DNA of 64,000 nt from Flavobacteriaceae bacterium. Its GTDB lineage: Bacteria > Bacteroidota > Bacteroidia > Flavobacteriales > Flavobacteriaceae. The notes below the pieces were generated by a model that ran no database searches, had not been told where the DNA came from, and was given only the letters and a program-made list of their open reading frames with translations. The position numbers and the translations under genes are program-made. The DNA lies in the NCBI GenBank assembly GCA_030683815.1, contig JAUXPJ010000014.1, positions 1-64,000 on the forward strand. The letters run 5' to 3'. This document shows positions 8,552-18,624 of this stretch, piece after piece; within the stretch, counting starts at the first letter, position 1, and every line of letters begins with the position of its first letter.

Positions 8552-11101
8552 TTAAAAAGGATAATTAATTCCGATGTTATAAACAGCATTCATAAAATTG
8601 TAATTAGAAAACCATTTGTTCTTTTCTAAATACGGTTCATAAGTTTTAAAACCGATGTCGAGTCGAAGTACTAAAAAATTGAAATCATAACGCAAACCAA
8701 ATCCACTTCCTATTGCCAATTCTTTGAATGATTTTAATCCGTTAAAACTAGATTCTGAGGTAGTTAATGATGAATTGGTAATGTCCCAAATATTACCGAC
8801 ATCAGTAAATAACGCCCCTTTAAAACTGTTTAAAATTTTAAATCGATATTCTAAACTGCTAATAAATTTCAGATTTCCAACATTGTATTCCAACCCACTT
8901 CTTTCAGTACCGGGACCTAAATCATATACTTTCCAAGCGCGCATATCATTTGGACCACCGGCAAAATAATTTCTACTAAAAGGGATTTGGCTGGAATTGC
9001 CATAAGGAATGGCTATACCCAATCGAGTTCTAAAGGCAATGATATTTTCAGAAGTTAAATCCCAGAATTTTTTATACTCAATATCTGTTCTAAAATATTG
9101 CGCAATTGGAATGCCGAATAATTCTTTTGTGGCAGTTCCTTCTTTTTGGGTTGTGAATAAGTTAGTAATATTGCCCGCTGCGGCTAATCTAATTTTGAAA
9201 TAAGAAAAATCGTGGTCGTTGTAACTCTCGCTGTTATTATAAGTAAATGAGTACGCAATAAGCGGAATCAATACATTTTCGGTAATAATATCATATCGCT
9301 TTTTAATATTGCGCGCCATTTGATATTCCTCCGGATTTGAACTTTGAAATGTTGCGTCAATGTTATTGTTATAAAATAAAATCGCAGAAGAAGGTGTAAT
9401 GGTTTGGTTGAAATAATTTTGTGCAATGGAGGATAGTTTTAAAAATTCTGAAGCGTAAATATCAAAATAAGAACTCACATTTAAATTTCGAATATATTGG
9501 GCGTCAAGTAACTCTAAATTATGTTTTTTCTGAGGTGTCGTTTCCCACGAATAATCTATAATACCTGTAAATTTTTGAATATCCAATCCTATATTTTTTT
9601 GCCAACTTGTACCCACTGTAATTTCAGTTTTTGGATACATCCGTTTTGGGATTAATGAAGAAGTTTTAAAAGGTAAAAGAAATTTTGGAATTTTGATAGA
9701 TGCATCAACTCCAGCTTCCCAGGCATTAAAAAAGTTGGCATTGTTAGTGGCATCTCTTGAAGTATTTAAAAAAGATCCTTGAAGTGATAGTTTAAAAATT
9801 TCGGCTCCTTTAAATGTATTCTTGTTTAATAGACTGATTTTGCCTGAAATTCCTAATTGTCGAATGTTAGAGTGGGTAACTTCCGTATTTAATCCTAAAG
9901 AATATTTTTTTAACGGACTTAAATAAATGGTCGCATCTAAAGTATTATCCTCATTTTCGGTGTATTTTATATCAACGAGTCTAAAATTTTGGGTGGTGCT
10001 CAAATAATTTCTTGTTAAATCTCTATTGGTATCACTATATAAATTGGTTGGTTCAATAAATATTGAATTTATCAGAAATTTGGGAGAATAATTGATCTTT
10101 TCAAATGCATAAATCTGAATTCCTTTATAATTTAAACTATCTTGATATTCCTTTTCTTTGTTCAAAAAACTATAATCAGTATAAATTGAAACTTTATTTA
10201 TTTTGAAAGGAAGATAAGGTCTGGCATAAAGACTGTCATTTTTTTCAATTATTTGATTCTCAATTTGCAGTAAAACATTGGTTTTGTAATTTGTATTGGT
10301 CGAATCTAATTGATAAAATCCGATTGAATTTTCAGCGAAATGATAAATTCCTGAGTTCCGAAATAACTTGGTGAGTCGTTTAGATTCTTCTCTAAAATTT
10401 TGATCTCTAAATCGTTCATTTGTTTTTAAAAATGAATATTCTTTCTCAGCCAAATACAATGAATCCAGTACTTCAGATTGGATATTGACAAAGATACTAT
10501 CAATTAAAAATGGTTTGTTTTTAGTAATATTATAGGTTACCGATGCTTTTTGATTCTTTTTAAATGAGTAATTTACAGACACTGTATTCTTAAAAAACCC
10601 TTCATTGATGTAATGAAGCCGAAGTTTTTCAGCTGTCAATTTAGTTTTAAGAGAATCTAAAATGACAGGTTCTTCTCCATTTTTTAAAAACCATTTATGA
10701 AGTCCTTTGTAAGAATTACCAATGCGAACAACTTGTTTTTCAGAAAAAACGTCAGATAAAAATTGATGTGTTTTCGGATTTTTTTTCAACCAAAAAGCAT
10801 AAACTGTATCATTACTTTTGTTTGCTAAGTTGTATAAATAAAGTGGAAGTGGAATATTTAAAACCAACTGATTTGGTCTTTGAACAATATAATCAGTTAA
10901 ATTTTCATCAATACTCTTTTTATTATTTACAGTAATCGTGTTTTTTTTGAGTAAAAATTTGTCTTTTGGAACATATTTTACAGCATTACACGAGCTAAAG
11001 CCAATTAAAATTAACACAGCCAAAATGAATAGTAATGAATTGTTGGTTTGCAATGATTTTGCTTTAAATTTGTTCAAAAGTAACCATTTGTATGTTATCA
11101 A
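8552..11101 (-). CDS. tamL: BamA/TamA-family outer-membrane assembly lipoprotein (TamL)
   Basis: An 849-residue Omp85-superfamily protein: lipoprotein signal ending in FSSC (Cys38 from the first start), about 300 residues of POTRA-like alpha/beta repeats, then a C-terminal beta-barrel rich in alternating aromatic strands with the LRYDFNFLVLRLDIGFKT phrase close to the end. In Bacteroidota the TamA counterpart is this lipidated TamL, which works with TamB in outer-membrane protein insertion; TamB is not in the window. The frame begins at TTG 11101, overlapping the divergent RNA methyltransferase start by 10 bp. TTG codons at 11077 and 11053 would give shorter, more typical signals, so the start is uncertain. 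No ATG is available before the signal. Confidence 0.85.
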   Translation of the reverse strand: MITYKWLLLNKFKAKSLQTNNSLLFILAVLILIGFSSCNAVKYVPKDKFLLKKNTITVNNKKSIDENLTDYIVQRPNQLVLNIPLPLYLYNLANKSNDTVYAFWLKKNPKTHQFLSDVFSEKQVVRIGNSYKGLHKWFLKNGEEPVILDSLKTKLTAEKLRLHYINEGFFKNTVSVNYSFKKNQKASVTYNITKNKPFLIDSIFVNIQSEVLDSLYLAEKEYSFLKTNERFRDQNFREESKRLTKLFRNSGIYHFAENSIGFYQLDSTNTNYKTNVLLQIENQIIEKNDSLYARPYLPFKINKVSIYTDYSFLNKEKEYQDSLNYKGIQIYAFEKINYSPKFLINSIFIEPTNLYSDTNRDLTRNYLSTTQNFRLVDIKYTENEDNTLDATIYLSPLKKYSLGLNTEVTHSNIRQLGISGKISLLNKNTFKGAEIFKLSLQGSFLNTSRDATNNANFFNAWEAGVDASIKIPKFLLPFKTSSLIPKRMYPKTEITVGTSWQKNIGLDIQKFTGIIDYSWETTPQKKHNLELLDAQYIRNLNVSSYFDIYASEFLKLSSIAQNYFNQTITPSSAILFYNNNIDATFQSSNPEEYQMARNIKKRYDIITENVLIPLIAYSFTYNNSESYNDHDFSYFKIRLAAAGNITNLFTTQKEGTATKELFGIPIAQYFRTDIEYKKFWDLTSENIIAFRTRLGIAIPYGNSSQIPFSRNYFAGGPNDMRAWKVYDLGPGTERSGLEYNVGNLKFISSLEYRFKILNSFKGALFTDVGNIWDITNSSLTTSESSFNGLKSFKELAIGSGFGLRYDFNFLVLRLDIGFKTYEPYLEKNKWFSNYNFMNAVYNIGINYPF

Positions 11102-11817
11102 AAAACAACATAAAGTTAATTAAAAGTTTAGAACATAAAAAATTTAGGATTCAACATCAATTATTTGTTGTTGAAGGGCTGAAAAGTGTTCAGGAATTTT
11201 TAAAATCAGATTTTCAACTCGAAAAAATTTATATGGTTGATGCTAATTTTAAGATTGATACTGCTGATAAAATTAAAATTGTTACAGTTGATGAGTTAAA
11301 AAAAATTAGTTTTTTAAAAACGCCTCATCAAGTTTTGGCTGTTTTTAAGATTCCATCAGTTCAAAAAGCAAATTCCAATAATTTGATTTTAGCACTCGAT
11401 TCAATTAATGACCCAGGAAATTTAGGAACAATTATTAGACTATGTGATTGGTTTGGAGTAGAGCAATTAATTTGTTCAAAAGATACTGTTGATTGTTTTA
11501 ATCCTAAAGTTGTTCAATCAACTATGGGTTCATTAACTCGGGTAAAATTATTCTATACCGATTTAAAAGAATTTATCTCCAATTATAAAGGTGAAGTGTT
11601 TGGATCTTTTATGGATGGAAATAATATTTATAAGATCGAATTACCAAAAAAAGGAATTATCATTATGGGAAATGAAGCCAACGGAATTAGTGCTGAAATC
11701 GAAAAATTAATCACCCAAAAAATTTCCATTCCGGCTTTTGGAAATCATCAAGAAACAGAAAGTCTAAATGTGGCAACCGCAACTGCAATTGTGTTGAGTG
11801 AGTTTAAAAGAAGATAA
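11092..11817 (+). CDS. TrmH-family (SpoU) RNA 2'-O-methyltransferase
   Basis: A 241-residue SAM-dependent ribose methyltransferase of the knotted SPOUT fold. An N-terminal substrate-binding domain (about 1-95) precedes the catalytic domain with motif 1 DPGNLGTIIRLCDWFG, motif 2 IIMGNEANGIS and motif 3 ESLNVATATAIVLSEF, all in good condition. The overall layout resembles 23S rRNA methyltransferases such as RlmB, but the exact target (rRNA or tRNA) cannot be read from the sequence. It is divergent from tamL with overlapping 5' ends, and its stop is 2 bp from the stop of porT on the other strand. Confidence 0.9.
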   Translation: MLSKNNIKLIKSLEHKKFRIQHQLFVVEGLKSVQEFLKSDFQLEKIYMVDANFKIDTADKIKIVTVDELKKISFLKTPHQVLAVFKIPSVQKANSNNLILALDSINDPGNLGTIIRLCDWFGVEQLICSKDTVDCFNPKVVQSTMGSLTRVKLFYTDLKEFISNYKGEVFGSFMDGNNIYKIELPKKGIIIMGNEANGISAEIEKLITQKISIPAFGNHQETESLNVATATAIVLSEFKRR

Positions 11818-11819
11818 AT

Positions 11820-12512
11820 TTACTCAAAAGCAAAGTTGATAAAAATTCCTCGCGTACCGAAAAAGTCAACAGGTCCAGTCCATTTACTGTTCAGATTTTC
11901 ATCATATTTCAATTCATCGTTGATGGCAAAAACTCCTCTGATTGAGGGCGAAAATTTAAAGTAATAAAGATAAAAATCAATTCCGAAACCCATTTCATAC
12001 ATAAAATTGTGTTTTTTCATGCGGAATTCTCCGCTTGAATTATCATCAGGATTATCTTGATTGCTGGAAAGATTGTAATCATATGAAATTCCGCCCAAAA
12101 CATAGGGTCTGATATTGTTATATCTATCAGTGCTGAATTTTAGAACCAAAGGCATATGTAAATAGGTGCCACCGGTTTCGCGAATACTATCTTGACTTTG
12201 TCTATTTGAAAAATGAAGCAATTTGCTATTAGTTGAAAGCCCAGGTTCAAATCTTAAATTAATATTGTTGTGTAAACGTAAATCACCAATCAATCCAACG
12301 TTAAAACCCATAGATTCTTCAACAGTAATTGTTTTATCGGTTTCAAGATAAGAGACCTTAAATCCTTTGTTATTGATGCCTAAATAATATCCCCAGTGAA
12401 CTTTATCCAAATCAAAATTGGGTAGATTTTCAATTCGCTCTCTTTGAGCAAATAGGGCAGAAGTACTGCCAAGTACGAAACAAATAAGTACGATGAATCG
12501 TAGTATTTTCAT
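11820..12512 (-). CDS. porT: type IX secretion/gliding protein PorT (SprT)
   Basis: A 230-residue outer-membrane-type protein with a cleavable signal (ALFAQ) followed by alternating strand patterns of a small beta-barrel (YYLGINNKGFKVSY, NINLRFEPGLS, PLVLKFSTDRYN, YVLGGISYDYN, FKFSPSIRGVFAINDEL). In Flavobacterium the gene directly after menG/ubiE is porT (sprT), required for type IX secretion. The position here, 1 bp from menG on the same strand, plus length and composition support that call. It links functionally to gldKLMN at 50.7-55.3 kb. Confidence 0.87.
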   Translation of the reverse strand: MKILRFIVLICFVLGSTSALFAQRERIENLPNFDLDKVHWGYYLGINNKGFKVSYLETDKTITVEESMGFNVGLIGDLRLHNNINLRFEPGLSTNSKLLHFSNRQSQDSIRETGGTYLHMPLVLKFSTDRYNNIRPYVLGGISYDYNLSSNQDNPDDNSSGEFRMKKHNFMYEMGFGIDFYLYYFKFSPSIRGVFAINDELKYDENLNSKWTGPVDFFGTRGIFINFAFE

Positions 12513-12513
12513 A

Positions 12514-13242
12514 TTATTTTTGCGCTTTGTAAATGGTTGCTATACCAAATGTTAACGCTTTATCTGCCACATTAGTATAACCTATATTTCTTAAGATGGT
12601 ATTAAAATCTTCTCCAAAAGGAAATGCAGCAACGCTTTCGGGTAAATAGGTGTAAGCCGAATTATCTTTTGAAATTAGTTTCCCGATAAGTGGTAATATG
12701 TATTTTGAGTAAAATCCGAAAAGTTGTTTCATCGGAAATTTTGTGGGTTGTGAAAATTCTAACACCACAAAAGTTCCACCGGGTTTTAAAACTCTGTAGA
12801 TTTCTGATAAACCTTTGTTGAGGTTTTCAAAATTTCGAACACCAAAAGAAACGGTTATCACATCAAAAAAATGATCTTCAAAAGGTAAGTTTTCTGAATC
12901 TCCTTGAACCATTTCTATGAGATGAGACAGCTTTTGTTGAGCCACTTTTTTACGCCCAACTTCTAACATTCCGTTAGATAAATCTAAACCGATAATTTTT
13001 TTCGGATGGGTTTTTGAAAGTAAAATAGCTAAATCTCCGGTTCCGGTTGCAATATCTAAAATGATTTCAGGATTCGTTTTTTTGACAATTTTCAATACTT
13101 TTTTACGCCATTGAATATCAATTCCCAATGATAAAAAATGATTGAGAAAATCGTATTTTCCTGAGATATTGTCAAACATTTGAGCTACTTGCTCTTTTTT
13201 TCCTGAATCGGAATTTTTGTAAGGTTTTACTTTTTCAGACAT
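12514..13242 (-). CDS. menG: demethylmenaquinone methyltransferase
   Basis: A 242-residue class I SAM methyltransferase of the UbiE/MenG family, catalysing the last C-methylation in menaquinone synthesis; Bacteroidota use menaquinone, so menG is the better name although ubiE is often used. Motifs: [24 protein letters not shown] site [52 protein letters not shown]. It sits between nfu and porT on the minus strand with gaps of 1-10 bp, so the three genes probably form one transcript. Confidence 0.95.
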   Translation of the reverse strand: MSEKVKPYKNSDSGKKEQVAQMFDNISGKYDFLNHFLSLGIDIQWRKKVLKIVKKTNPEIILDIATGTGDLAILLSKTHPKKIIGLDLSNGMLEVGRKKVAQQKLSHLIEMVQGDSENLPFEDHFFDVITVSFGVRNFENLNKGLSEIYRVLKPGGTFVVLEFSQPTKFPMKQLFGFYSKYILPLIGKLISKDNSAYTYLPESVAAFPFGEDFNTILRNIGYTNVADKALTFGIATIYKAQK

Positions 13243-13251
13243 AAAAATTAT

Positions 13252-14139
13252 TTATCCATTAATAGCTTTTACCATCTCAATTTTATTTGGAATCATTTGT
13301 TTCAACATTTCTTCTATTCCATTTTTTAAAGTTACTGTTGATGATGGACAACCATTACAAGCGCCTTGTAAAATTACACTTACCACTTTTGAATCATCAT
13401 CATAAGAATGAAATACAATATTTCCTCCATCAGATGCAACTGCGGGTTTTACATATTTATCTAAAATAGCTACGATTTGTTTGCTGGTTTCATCCAAAGC
13501 ATCAAAATCATAAACATCAGAAGAAGTGTTATTGCTGTAATTTTCTTTAAGAATTTCCTTTCCACTTTCAATAAATGACTTGATATATGCTCTTAAATCA
13601 GTTTGTATTTCATCCCATTCTTTTGAATTGTTTTTAGTAACAGAAACATAATTTTCTGAAATAAATACTTCGGTAACATAGTCATAACCAAATAATTCCT
13701 GTGCCAATAATGATGGCTCTGCGTTTTCTAAAGAAATAAAAGTTGCGTCATTAACGGCCAATAAGCGGTTAGTAGCAAATTTCATGGTATTTGGATTTGG
13801 AGTGCTTTCCATATAAATTTCCAATACATTATTTTGATACATGACTTGTTGTTCACTTGTTTTAAGATCTGCTGCAATAAAGTCTTGAATAAAATCTTTG
13901 ACATCATCTTGAACAAGTTCCCAGTCTAAATTATCGATGCCTTCGATAGCAATGAAATTAGCCGAAATCTGTATTTTTTTTACAAAGGGAAACTCAAATA
14001 ATTTTTGAGTTAATGGAGAGCCTGATGCTTCTTCAGTTGAATTAAACTCATGTGTTCCGCGAGTTAAAACTGCATTAGAAACAAACTTAACTATGGTTGG
14101 TATATTGGTTTTTTCGATGGTGAAATTTATAGTACTCAT
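13252..14139 (-). CDS. NifU/Nfu-family iron-sulfur carrier with doubled N-terminal domain
   Basis: A 295-residue predicted Fe-S cluster carrier. The C-terminal NifU domain (about 220-292) keeps the cluster-binding CNGCP motif and GGNIVFHSY. In front are two copies of the Nfu N-terminal domain (about 1-90 and 105-195): both read as T-P-T..KF..N..L, E..S.L.Q.LF..., FV..I.IS.NF, W..VQ..., and the second keeps the canonical ESTPNPNTMKFATN. The usual Nfu has one N-terminal domain; doubling is seen in Bacteroidota, so it is not a local accident. It is first in the nfu-menG-porT run. Confidence 0.9.
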   Translation of the reverse strand: MSTINFTIEKTNIPTIVKFVSNAVLTRGTHEFNSTEEASGSPLTQKLFEFPFVKKIQISANFIAIEGIDNLDWELVQDDVKDFIQDFIAADLKTSEQQVMYQNNVLEIYMESTPNPNTMKFATNRLLAVNDATFISLENAEPSLLAQELFGYDYVTEVFISENYVSVTKNNSKEWDEIQTDLRAYIKSFIESGKEILKENYSNNTSSDVYDFDALDETSKQIVAILDKYVKPAVASDGGNIVFHSYDDDSKVVSVILQGACNGCPSSTVTLKNGIEEMLKQMIPNKIEMVKAING

Positions 14140-14164
14140 TATTATTTAATTTTATACAAAGGTA

Positions 14165-14197
14165 ATAAAAAAATGTCCCGATAAATCGGGACATTTT
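14165..14197 (-). terminator. terminator after the FadL-type porin gene
   Basis: AAAATGTCCCGAT, 2-nt loop, ATCGGGACATTTT at 14170-14197; on the minus strand a run of T follows. It lies 18 bp after the porin stop. Confidence 0.85.
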
Positions 14198-14214
14198 ATT
14201 GTGATTATTATTAT

Positions 14215-15555
14215 TTACAGTCTGAAAGTCAATGTTGCAGTTACTTTTGAGTTTTCTGTTGCTAAAGAAGCTGCATTAATTTGATTGTATTGAGGATAAA
14301 AATCATAATATTTAGTTTGTTTGGATTTACTGTAAGAAACATCAAATTTGAATCCGCCAAAATTATAACCTGCGCCTAAAGAATATCCTTCAATATTTTC
14401 ATTATTCGATGCATTTTCAAACGGACTTTTTTCGGTGTGTAAACCGGCTCTTATACTGAATCTGTCTAAACGCCATTCTGTTCCTATATTTAAACGGGTA
14501 ACACCTTTTAAATTCTCTTTAAAATTTTGATTTTCTGAACTGAAATCATCGCCACTTAAACGAATTCCGCTGTAATTTTTGTAGATATAATCTAAACTGA
14601 TTAAACCTTGTTTATTGAAAATATATGCAAAACTTCCGGTTAAAGTACTTGGAGTTCTCACTTTATAATCAAAACGATTAACTCCAGAATAAGAAGTATA
14701 AGACTGTGTGGTGTTGCTATAAGTTAATTTCAAATCTTCAGCAACAAACTCTTCAGCTAATTCATACCATACAGGCGATTGATAAGAAAAACCAAAACGG
14801 ATATTATCAGTTGGTCTTGAAATTAAACCGAATCCAAAAGAAACACCATCGCCTACAGTTAATAGTTTCTGAATAAGGGAAGCATCAATGGTATTTCCAT
14901 CACCATCATTATTGTATTCTTCTAAAATTGCTTTTTGATAAAAATCTAAATTATAAGTATTTAAAGAAAATCCAACGTATAAATTATCATTGTATTGAGA
15001 AGCAATTGAAAAAGTGTATTTATCATTAGATCCTTCTGTAAAGTTTCCAAATACCTGTTCATCAACGTTTAAATATCTGATATTTGTGTTAACTTGATCA
15101 AAAATATAAGTGGCATATCCGCTATTTCCGCGTGCTATCCAATTATTTTCAAAGTCAGCAGTTTTAGAATAATTAAATCCCAAAGCAAGATTTTTCCAGT
15201 TTGAATTTTGATTATAATTATTGAAAACAGCTACTCCGCCCATCTGAGATAAATTAAAATAATCATTTTCAGATAACCGACCGTTGTTGTAAAAAGTAGA
15301 ACTTATGGATGTATTTCTATTGTTTAAAGAAATGCTAAATTCATTATTCAAGAAAATTGCTGCTCCGGCGGGGTTTATTGTCATGGCAGATAAATCGCCT
15401 CCTAAAGCGCCAAATGCACCACTCATAGCATTAAAACGTGCTGTTCCGTTGTATTCATCACCAGAAAATAAAATACCTAAATCATTATATCCCAGTGATT
15501 GAGAATGTATGATAACTGAAAAAAGTAGCGTAAAAAGTAAAAATAATTTTTTCAT
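14215..15555 (-). CDS. OmpP1/FadL-family outer-membrane transporter
   Basis: A 446-residue outer-membrane beta-barrel with a signal peptide cleaved near HSQS. The N-terminal region after the signal (GTARFNAMSGAFGALGGDL, MTINPAGAAIF) is the FadL/OmpP1 hallmark, including the NPAG phrase of the hatch region, and the C-terminus ends in a strand closing with TLTFRL. FadL relatives take up long-chain fatty acids or other hydrophobic compounds; the substrate here is unknown. The gene is monocistronic, with a terminator after it and an 86-bp gap to the next gene upstream. Confidence 0.9.
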   Translation of the reverse strand: MKKLFLLFTLLFSVIIHSQSLGYNDLGILFSGDEYNGTARFNAMSGAFGALGGDLSAMTINPAGAAIFLNNEFSISLNNRNTSISSTFYNNGRLSENDYFNLSQMGGVAVFNNYNQNSNWKNLALGFNYSKTADFENNWIARGNSGYATYIFDQVNTNIRYLNVDEQVFGNFTEGSNDKYTFSIASQYNDNLYVGFSLNTYNLDFYQKAILEEYNNDGDGNTIDASLIQKLLTVGDGVSFGFGLISRPTDNIRFGFSYQSPVWYELAEEFVAEDLKLTYSNTTQSYTSYSGVNRFDYKVRTPSTLTGSFAYIFNKQGLISLDYIYKNYSGIRLSGDDFSSENQNFKENLKGVTRLNIGTEWRLDRFSIRAGLHTEKSPFENASNNENIEGYSLGAGYNFGGFKFDVSYSKSKQTKYYDFYPQYNQINAASLATENSKVTATLTFRL

Positions 15556-15641
15556 TTTTTCATTTTTTAAGGTTGTGGAAAATCAAATATTTTGATACTT
15601 TGTTATTTTGACAGGATTTTTGTTTTATAAATAAATAGCTA

Positions 15642-16970
15642 TTAATCGCGTCTTCTGCCAACTGAAGAAGTATTTGATTGATTACTGGAATTACTTTCTA
15701 CTCTTGCAGGACTTGAATTGTTTGATGATGATTCATTTCTAGTAGTTTCTCTTACTTCTCTTTGAGAATTATTTTGTTCCACTGGAGCCGATTTATTGTT
15801 GTTATGTGTATTATTAGATTCTCTTTTGTTTGATTTTTCTTCAGTATTATCACTATTGTTAGCAGTTGTAGTTCTTTCGATATTATTTTGTGTCTCGTAA
15901 TTGGATGAATTAGCTCTTGGTGACTGATAAACGGTCACATTGCTTCTTCTATAATTGTTATCTTCAGTACTTCTATTGTTAGAATTCGTTTCTGTACGAG
16001 TCTCAGTCCTACTTTGATTAATTACATCATTATAATTATAACTCACATTATCTCTTCTTTTTCCAGTTGTTGTATTACTCTTATTTGTTGGATTGGAATT
16101 TGAATTATTTGTAGGTCTTCGATAATTATTGCTATCATCATTAGGTCTTCTATTATTATACTCGTTATTTTTATTTGATTTGTTGATGGTTTTAGAACGC
16201 TCACTTCTTATTTCATCGGAAGATCTTCTGGTAGAAGTTCCTAATGTAGGTCTCCTGTTTCCAGAATAAGGAGAAACTTGATTTCTATCGCTGCCAGAAC
16301 TGCTTCTTTGCATATAACCACTAGTATTATGACTCTCTCGTTTACCGTAAGAATCATAGTATTTTACATGATAAATTGGTCGATAATATTGGTTATAGTA
16401 ATAAGAGTTATACCCCCAATTAAATCCGTAGTAAAAACTACTTCCATAATAAGGATTGTAATAAGGGTAATAACCTGAATAATAGTAAGGGTTGTAATAT
16501 GGATTGTAGTACGGATTATAGAAAGGTCTGTAATAATAATAGTGAGATGGATAATATCCATAGTAATAATCATCATAATAATAACTATTCCAAGAACTGC
16601 GATAATAATAAGGATCTACAACAGTAATTGTTAAGTTACCGGAATAACCCCAAGGAGAACTTCCTTTATTATCCTGATAATTATCATTATATCTATAAGA
16701 ATCAATATCAGTTAGGACATCACCCTCTTCAACAGACTCGTATGACGAAAGTTTTCTTGCGAAAAAATTATCTTCTTGGTTATCCCTTTCTTCAGCTTCT
16801 CTTTTATTTACCTCACGTTTTTCTTGATAAACAGTATAATCACGTGAATTGTATATGCCATCCTCCTGTGATACATTGTAATAAGAACCACAAGAATTCA
16901 ATCCAAATAAACTAATAAATACAAGTATTAGAAGGATTTGATTTGTCAATGTTTGAAAAGAAGATTTCAT
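15642..16970 (-). CDS. Tyr/Asn/Ser-rich low-complexity lipoprotein
   Basis: A 442-residue lipoprotein with lipobox LNSC (Cys27 from ATG 16970; an in-frame TTG at 16976 is less likely). Residues about 120-205 are dominated by Tyr, with short YNPYYNPYY-like repeats. The rest (about 215-442) is a hydrophilic Asn/Ser/Arg/Thr-rich tail with no predicted fold. The protein has no recognised enzymatic domain and is probably an extended surface or periplasmic protein. Related proteins occur next to proS in other Flavobacteriaceae, as I recall, and are sometimes mislabelled as vitellogenin-like because of composition. Divergent from proS. Confidence 0.8.
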   Translation of the reverse strand: MKSSFQTLTNQILLILVFISLFGLNSCGSYYNVSQEDGIYNSRDYTVYQEKREVNKREAEERDNQEDNFFARKLSSYESVEEGDVLTDIDSYRYNDNYQDNKGSSPWGYSGNLTITVVDPYYYRSSWNSYYYDDYYYGYYPSHYYYYRPFYNPYYNPYYNPYYYSGYYPYYNPYYGSSFYYGFNWGYNSYYYNQYYRPIYHVKYYDSYGKRESHNTSGYMQRSSSGSDRNQVSPYSGNRRPTLGTSTRRSSDEIRSERSKTINKSNKNNEYNNRRPNDDSNNYRRPTNNSNSNPTNKSNTTTGKRRDNVSYNYNDVINQSRTETRTETNSNNRSTEDNNYRRSNVTVYQSPRANSSNYETQNNIERTTTANNSDNTEEKSNKRESNNTHNNNKSAPVEQNNSQREVRETTRNESSSNNSSPARVESNSSNQSNTSSVGRRRD

Positions 16971-17069
16971 AATCAATACGTTTTTTATTGTTGAACATCA
17001 CAAAAATAGTTAGTTTTGTCAACTATTAATCGAATATAAAATTACAATATTTGTGCCAAATATAAGCTG

Positions 17070-18545
17070 ATGGGAAATAAATTAACAAAGCGCAGTGAAG
17101 ATTACTCTAAGTGGTATAATGATTTAGTGATAAATGCTGATTTAGCCGAGAATTCCGGTGTTAGAGGATTCATGGTTATTAAACCATATGGATATGCAAT
17201 CTGGGAAAAAATGCAAGCAGAATTGGATAGAATGTTTAAAGAAACTGGGCATCAAAACGCCTATTTTCCGCTATTGATCCCCAAATCGTATTTTAGCAAA
17301 GAAGCAAGTCATGTTGCTGGTTTTGCTAAAGAATGTGCGGTTGTTACACATTATCGGTTAAAAAATGCGGAAGATGGAAGCGGAATTGTTGTTGATCCAG
17401 ATGCTAAATTAGAAGAAGAATTAATTGTTCGTCCAACTTCTGAAACTATTATTTGGGATACTTATCGCAAATGGGTTCAATCATACCGAGATTTGCCACT
17501 GTTAATCAATCAGTGGGCTAATGTAGTTAGATGGGAAATGCGTACGCGTTTATTTTTACGAACTACTGAATTTTTATGGCAAGAAGGCCATACGGCACAT
17601 GCAACAAAAACCGAAGCAATTATAGAAGCGGAACAAATGATGAATGTATATGCTGATTTTGCTGAGAATTTCATGGCGATGCCGGTTGTTAAAGGAGTTA
17701 AATCAGAAAATGAACGTTTTGCGGGTGCTTTAGAGACTTATTGTATTGAAGCCCTAATGCAAGATGGTAAAGCGCTTCAAGCAGGAACTTCTCACTTTTT
17801 AGGTCAGAATTTTGCTAAAGCATTTGATGTAAAATTCACAACAAAAGAAGGAAAACAGGAATTTGTTTGGGCTACTTCATGGGGAGTTTCAACGCGTTTG
17901 ATTGGAGCGTTAATTATGACTCATTCAGATGATAACGGATTGGTATTGCCTCCCAATTTGGCGCCAATTCAAGTAGTTATAGTTCCTATCCATAAAACAG
18001 AAGATCAATTAGATCAGATTAAAGAAAAAGTTTCTAGCATTATTAATCATTTAAAATCAAAGGGGATTTCTGTAAAATTTGATCAAAGAACTACACATAC
18101 TCCAGGATGGAAATTTGCAGAATATGAATTAAAAGGAGTTCCGGTAAGATTAGCCATTGGTTCACGTGATTTAGAAAATGGAACTTTAGAAATTGCAAGA
18201 AGAGATACACTGGAGAAAAAAGTAATCACTTTTGATGAAGCATCCACTTATATAGAGGATTTATTAAAACAAATTCAAACTGATTTGTTTGATAAAGCAA
18301 AATCTTATAGAGATACCCATATTACTGAAGTAGATGATTTTGATTCATTTAAAAATATTTTGGAAACCAAAGGTGGTTTTGTTTCTGCTCACTGGGATGG
18401 TACAAATGAAACTGAAGAAAAAATTAAAGAATTAACTAAGGCAACTATCCGTTGTATCCCATTAAATTCTGATAATAAAACAGGTGTTTGTGTCTTTACT
18501 GGCAAGGCTTCACAGAGAAAAGTTTTATTTGCAAAAGCGTATTGA
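17070..18545 (+). CDS. proS: prolyl-tRNA synthetase (archaeal/eukaryotic type)
   Basis: A class II aminoacyl-tRNA synthetase of 491 residues that charges tRNA-Pro. Motif 2 ([24 protein letters not shown]) and motif 3 ([16 protein letters not shown]) are clear, with the [10 protein letters not shown] and IVRPTSETI segments, then an anticodon-binding domain and a C-terminal zinc-domain-like extension ending in KAY. It lacks the INS editing insert of the E. coli-type enzyme, placing it in the shorter archaeal/eukaryotic group, the usual type in Bacteroidota. Followed by tRNA-Glu, which has its own promoter. Confidence 0.97.
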   Translation: MGNKLTKRSEDYSKWYNDLVINADLAENSGVRGFMVIKPYGYAIWEKMQAELDRMFKETGHQNAYFPLLIPKSYFSKEASHVAGFAKECAVVTHYRLKNAEDGSGIVVDPDAKLEEELIVRPTSETIIWDTYRKWVQSYRDLPLLINQWANVVRWEMRTRLFLRTTEFLWQEGHTAHATKTEAIIEAEQMMNVYADFAENFMAMPVVKGVKSENERFAGALETYCIEALMQDGKALQAGTSHFLGQNFAKAFDVKFTTKEGKQEFVWATSWGVSTRLIGALIMTHSDDNGLVLPPNLAPIQVVIVPIHKTEDQLDQIKEKVSSIINHLKSKGISVKFDQRTTHTPGWKFAEYELKGVPVRLAIGSRDLENGTLEIARRDTLEKKVITFDEASTYIEDLLKQIQTDLFDKAKSYRDTHITEVDDFDSFKNILETKGGFVSAHWDGTNETEEKIKELTKATIRCIPLNSDNKTGVCVFTGKASQRKVLFAKAY

Positions 18546-18564
18546 AAAATTTTTAAAATAAATT

Positions 18565-18593
18565 TTGACAAATAGAAAATAGATGTATCTTTG
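18565..18593 (+). promoter_or_regulatory. Bacteroidota promoter for tRNA-Glu / rpsT
   Basis: TTG at 18565-18567, 18-bp spacer, TATCTTTG at 18586-18593; an exact consensus match 31 bp before the tRNA. Confidence 0.85.
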
Positions 18594-18624
18594 CACTCGC
18601 AATGTGAAAATGTAGGTAATACAT

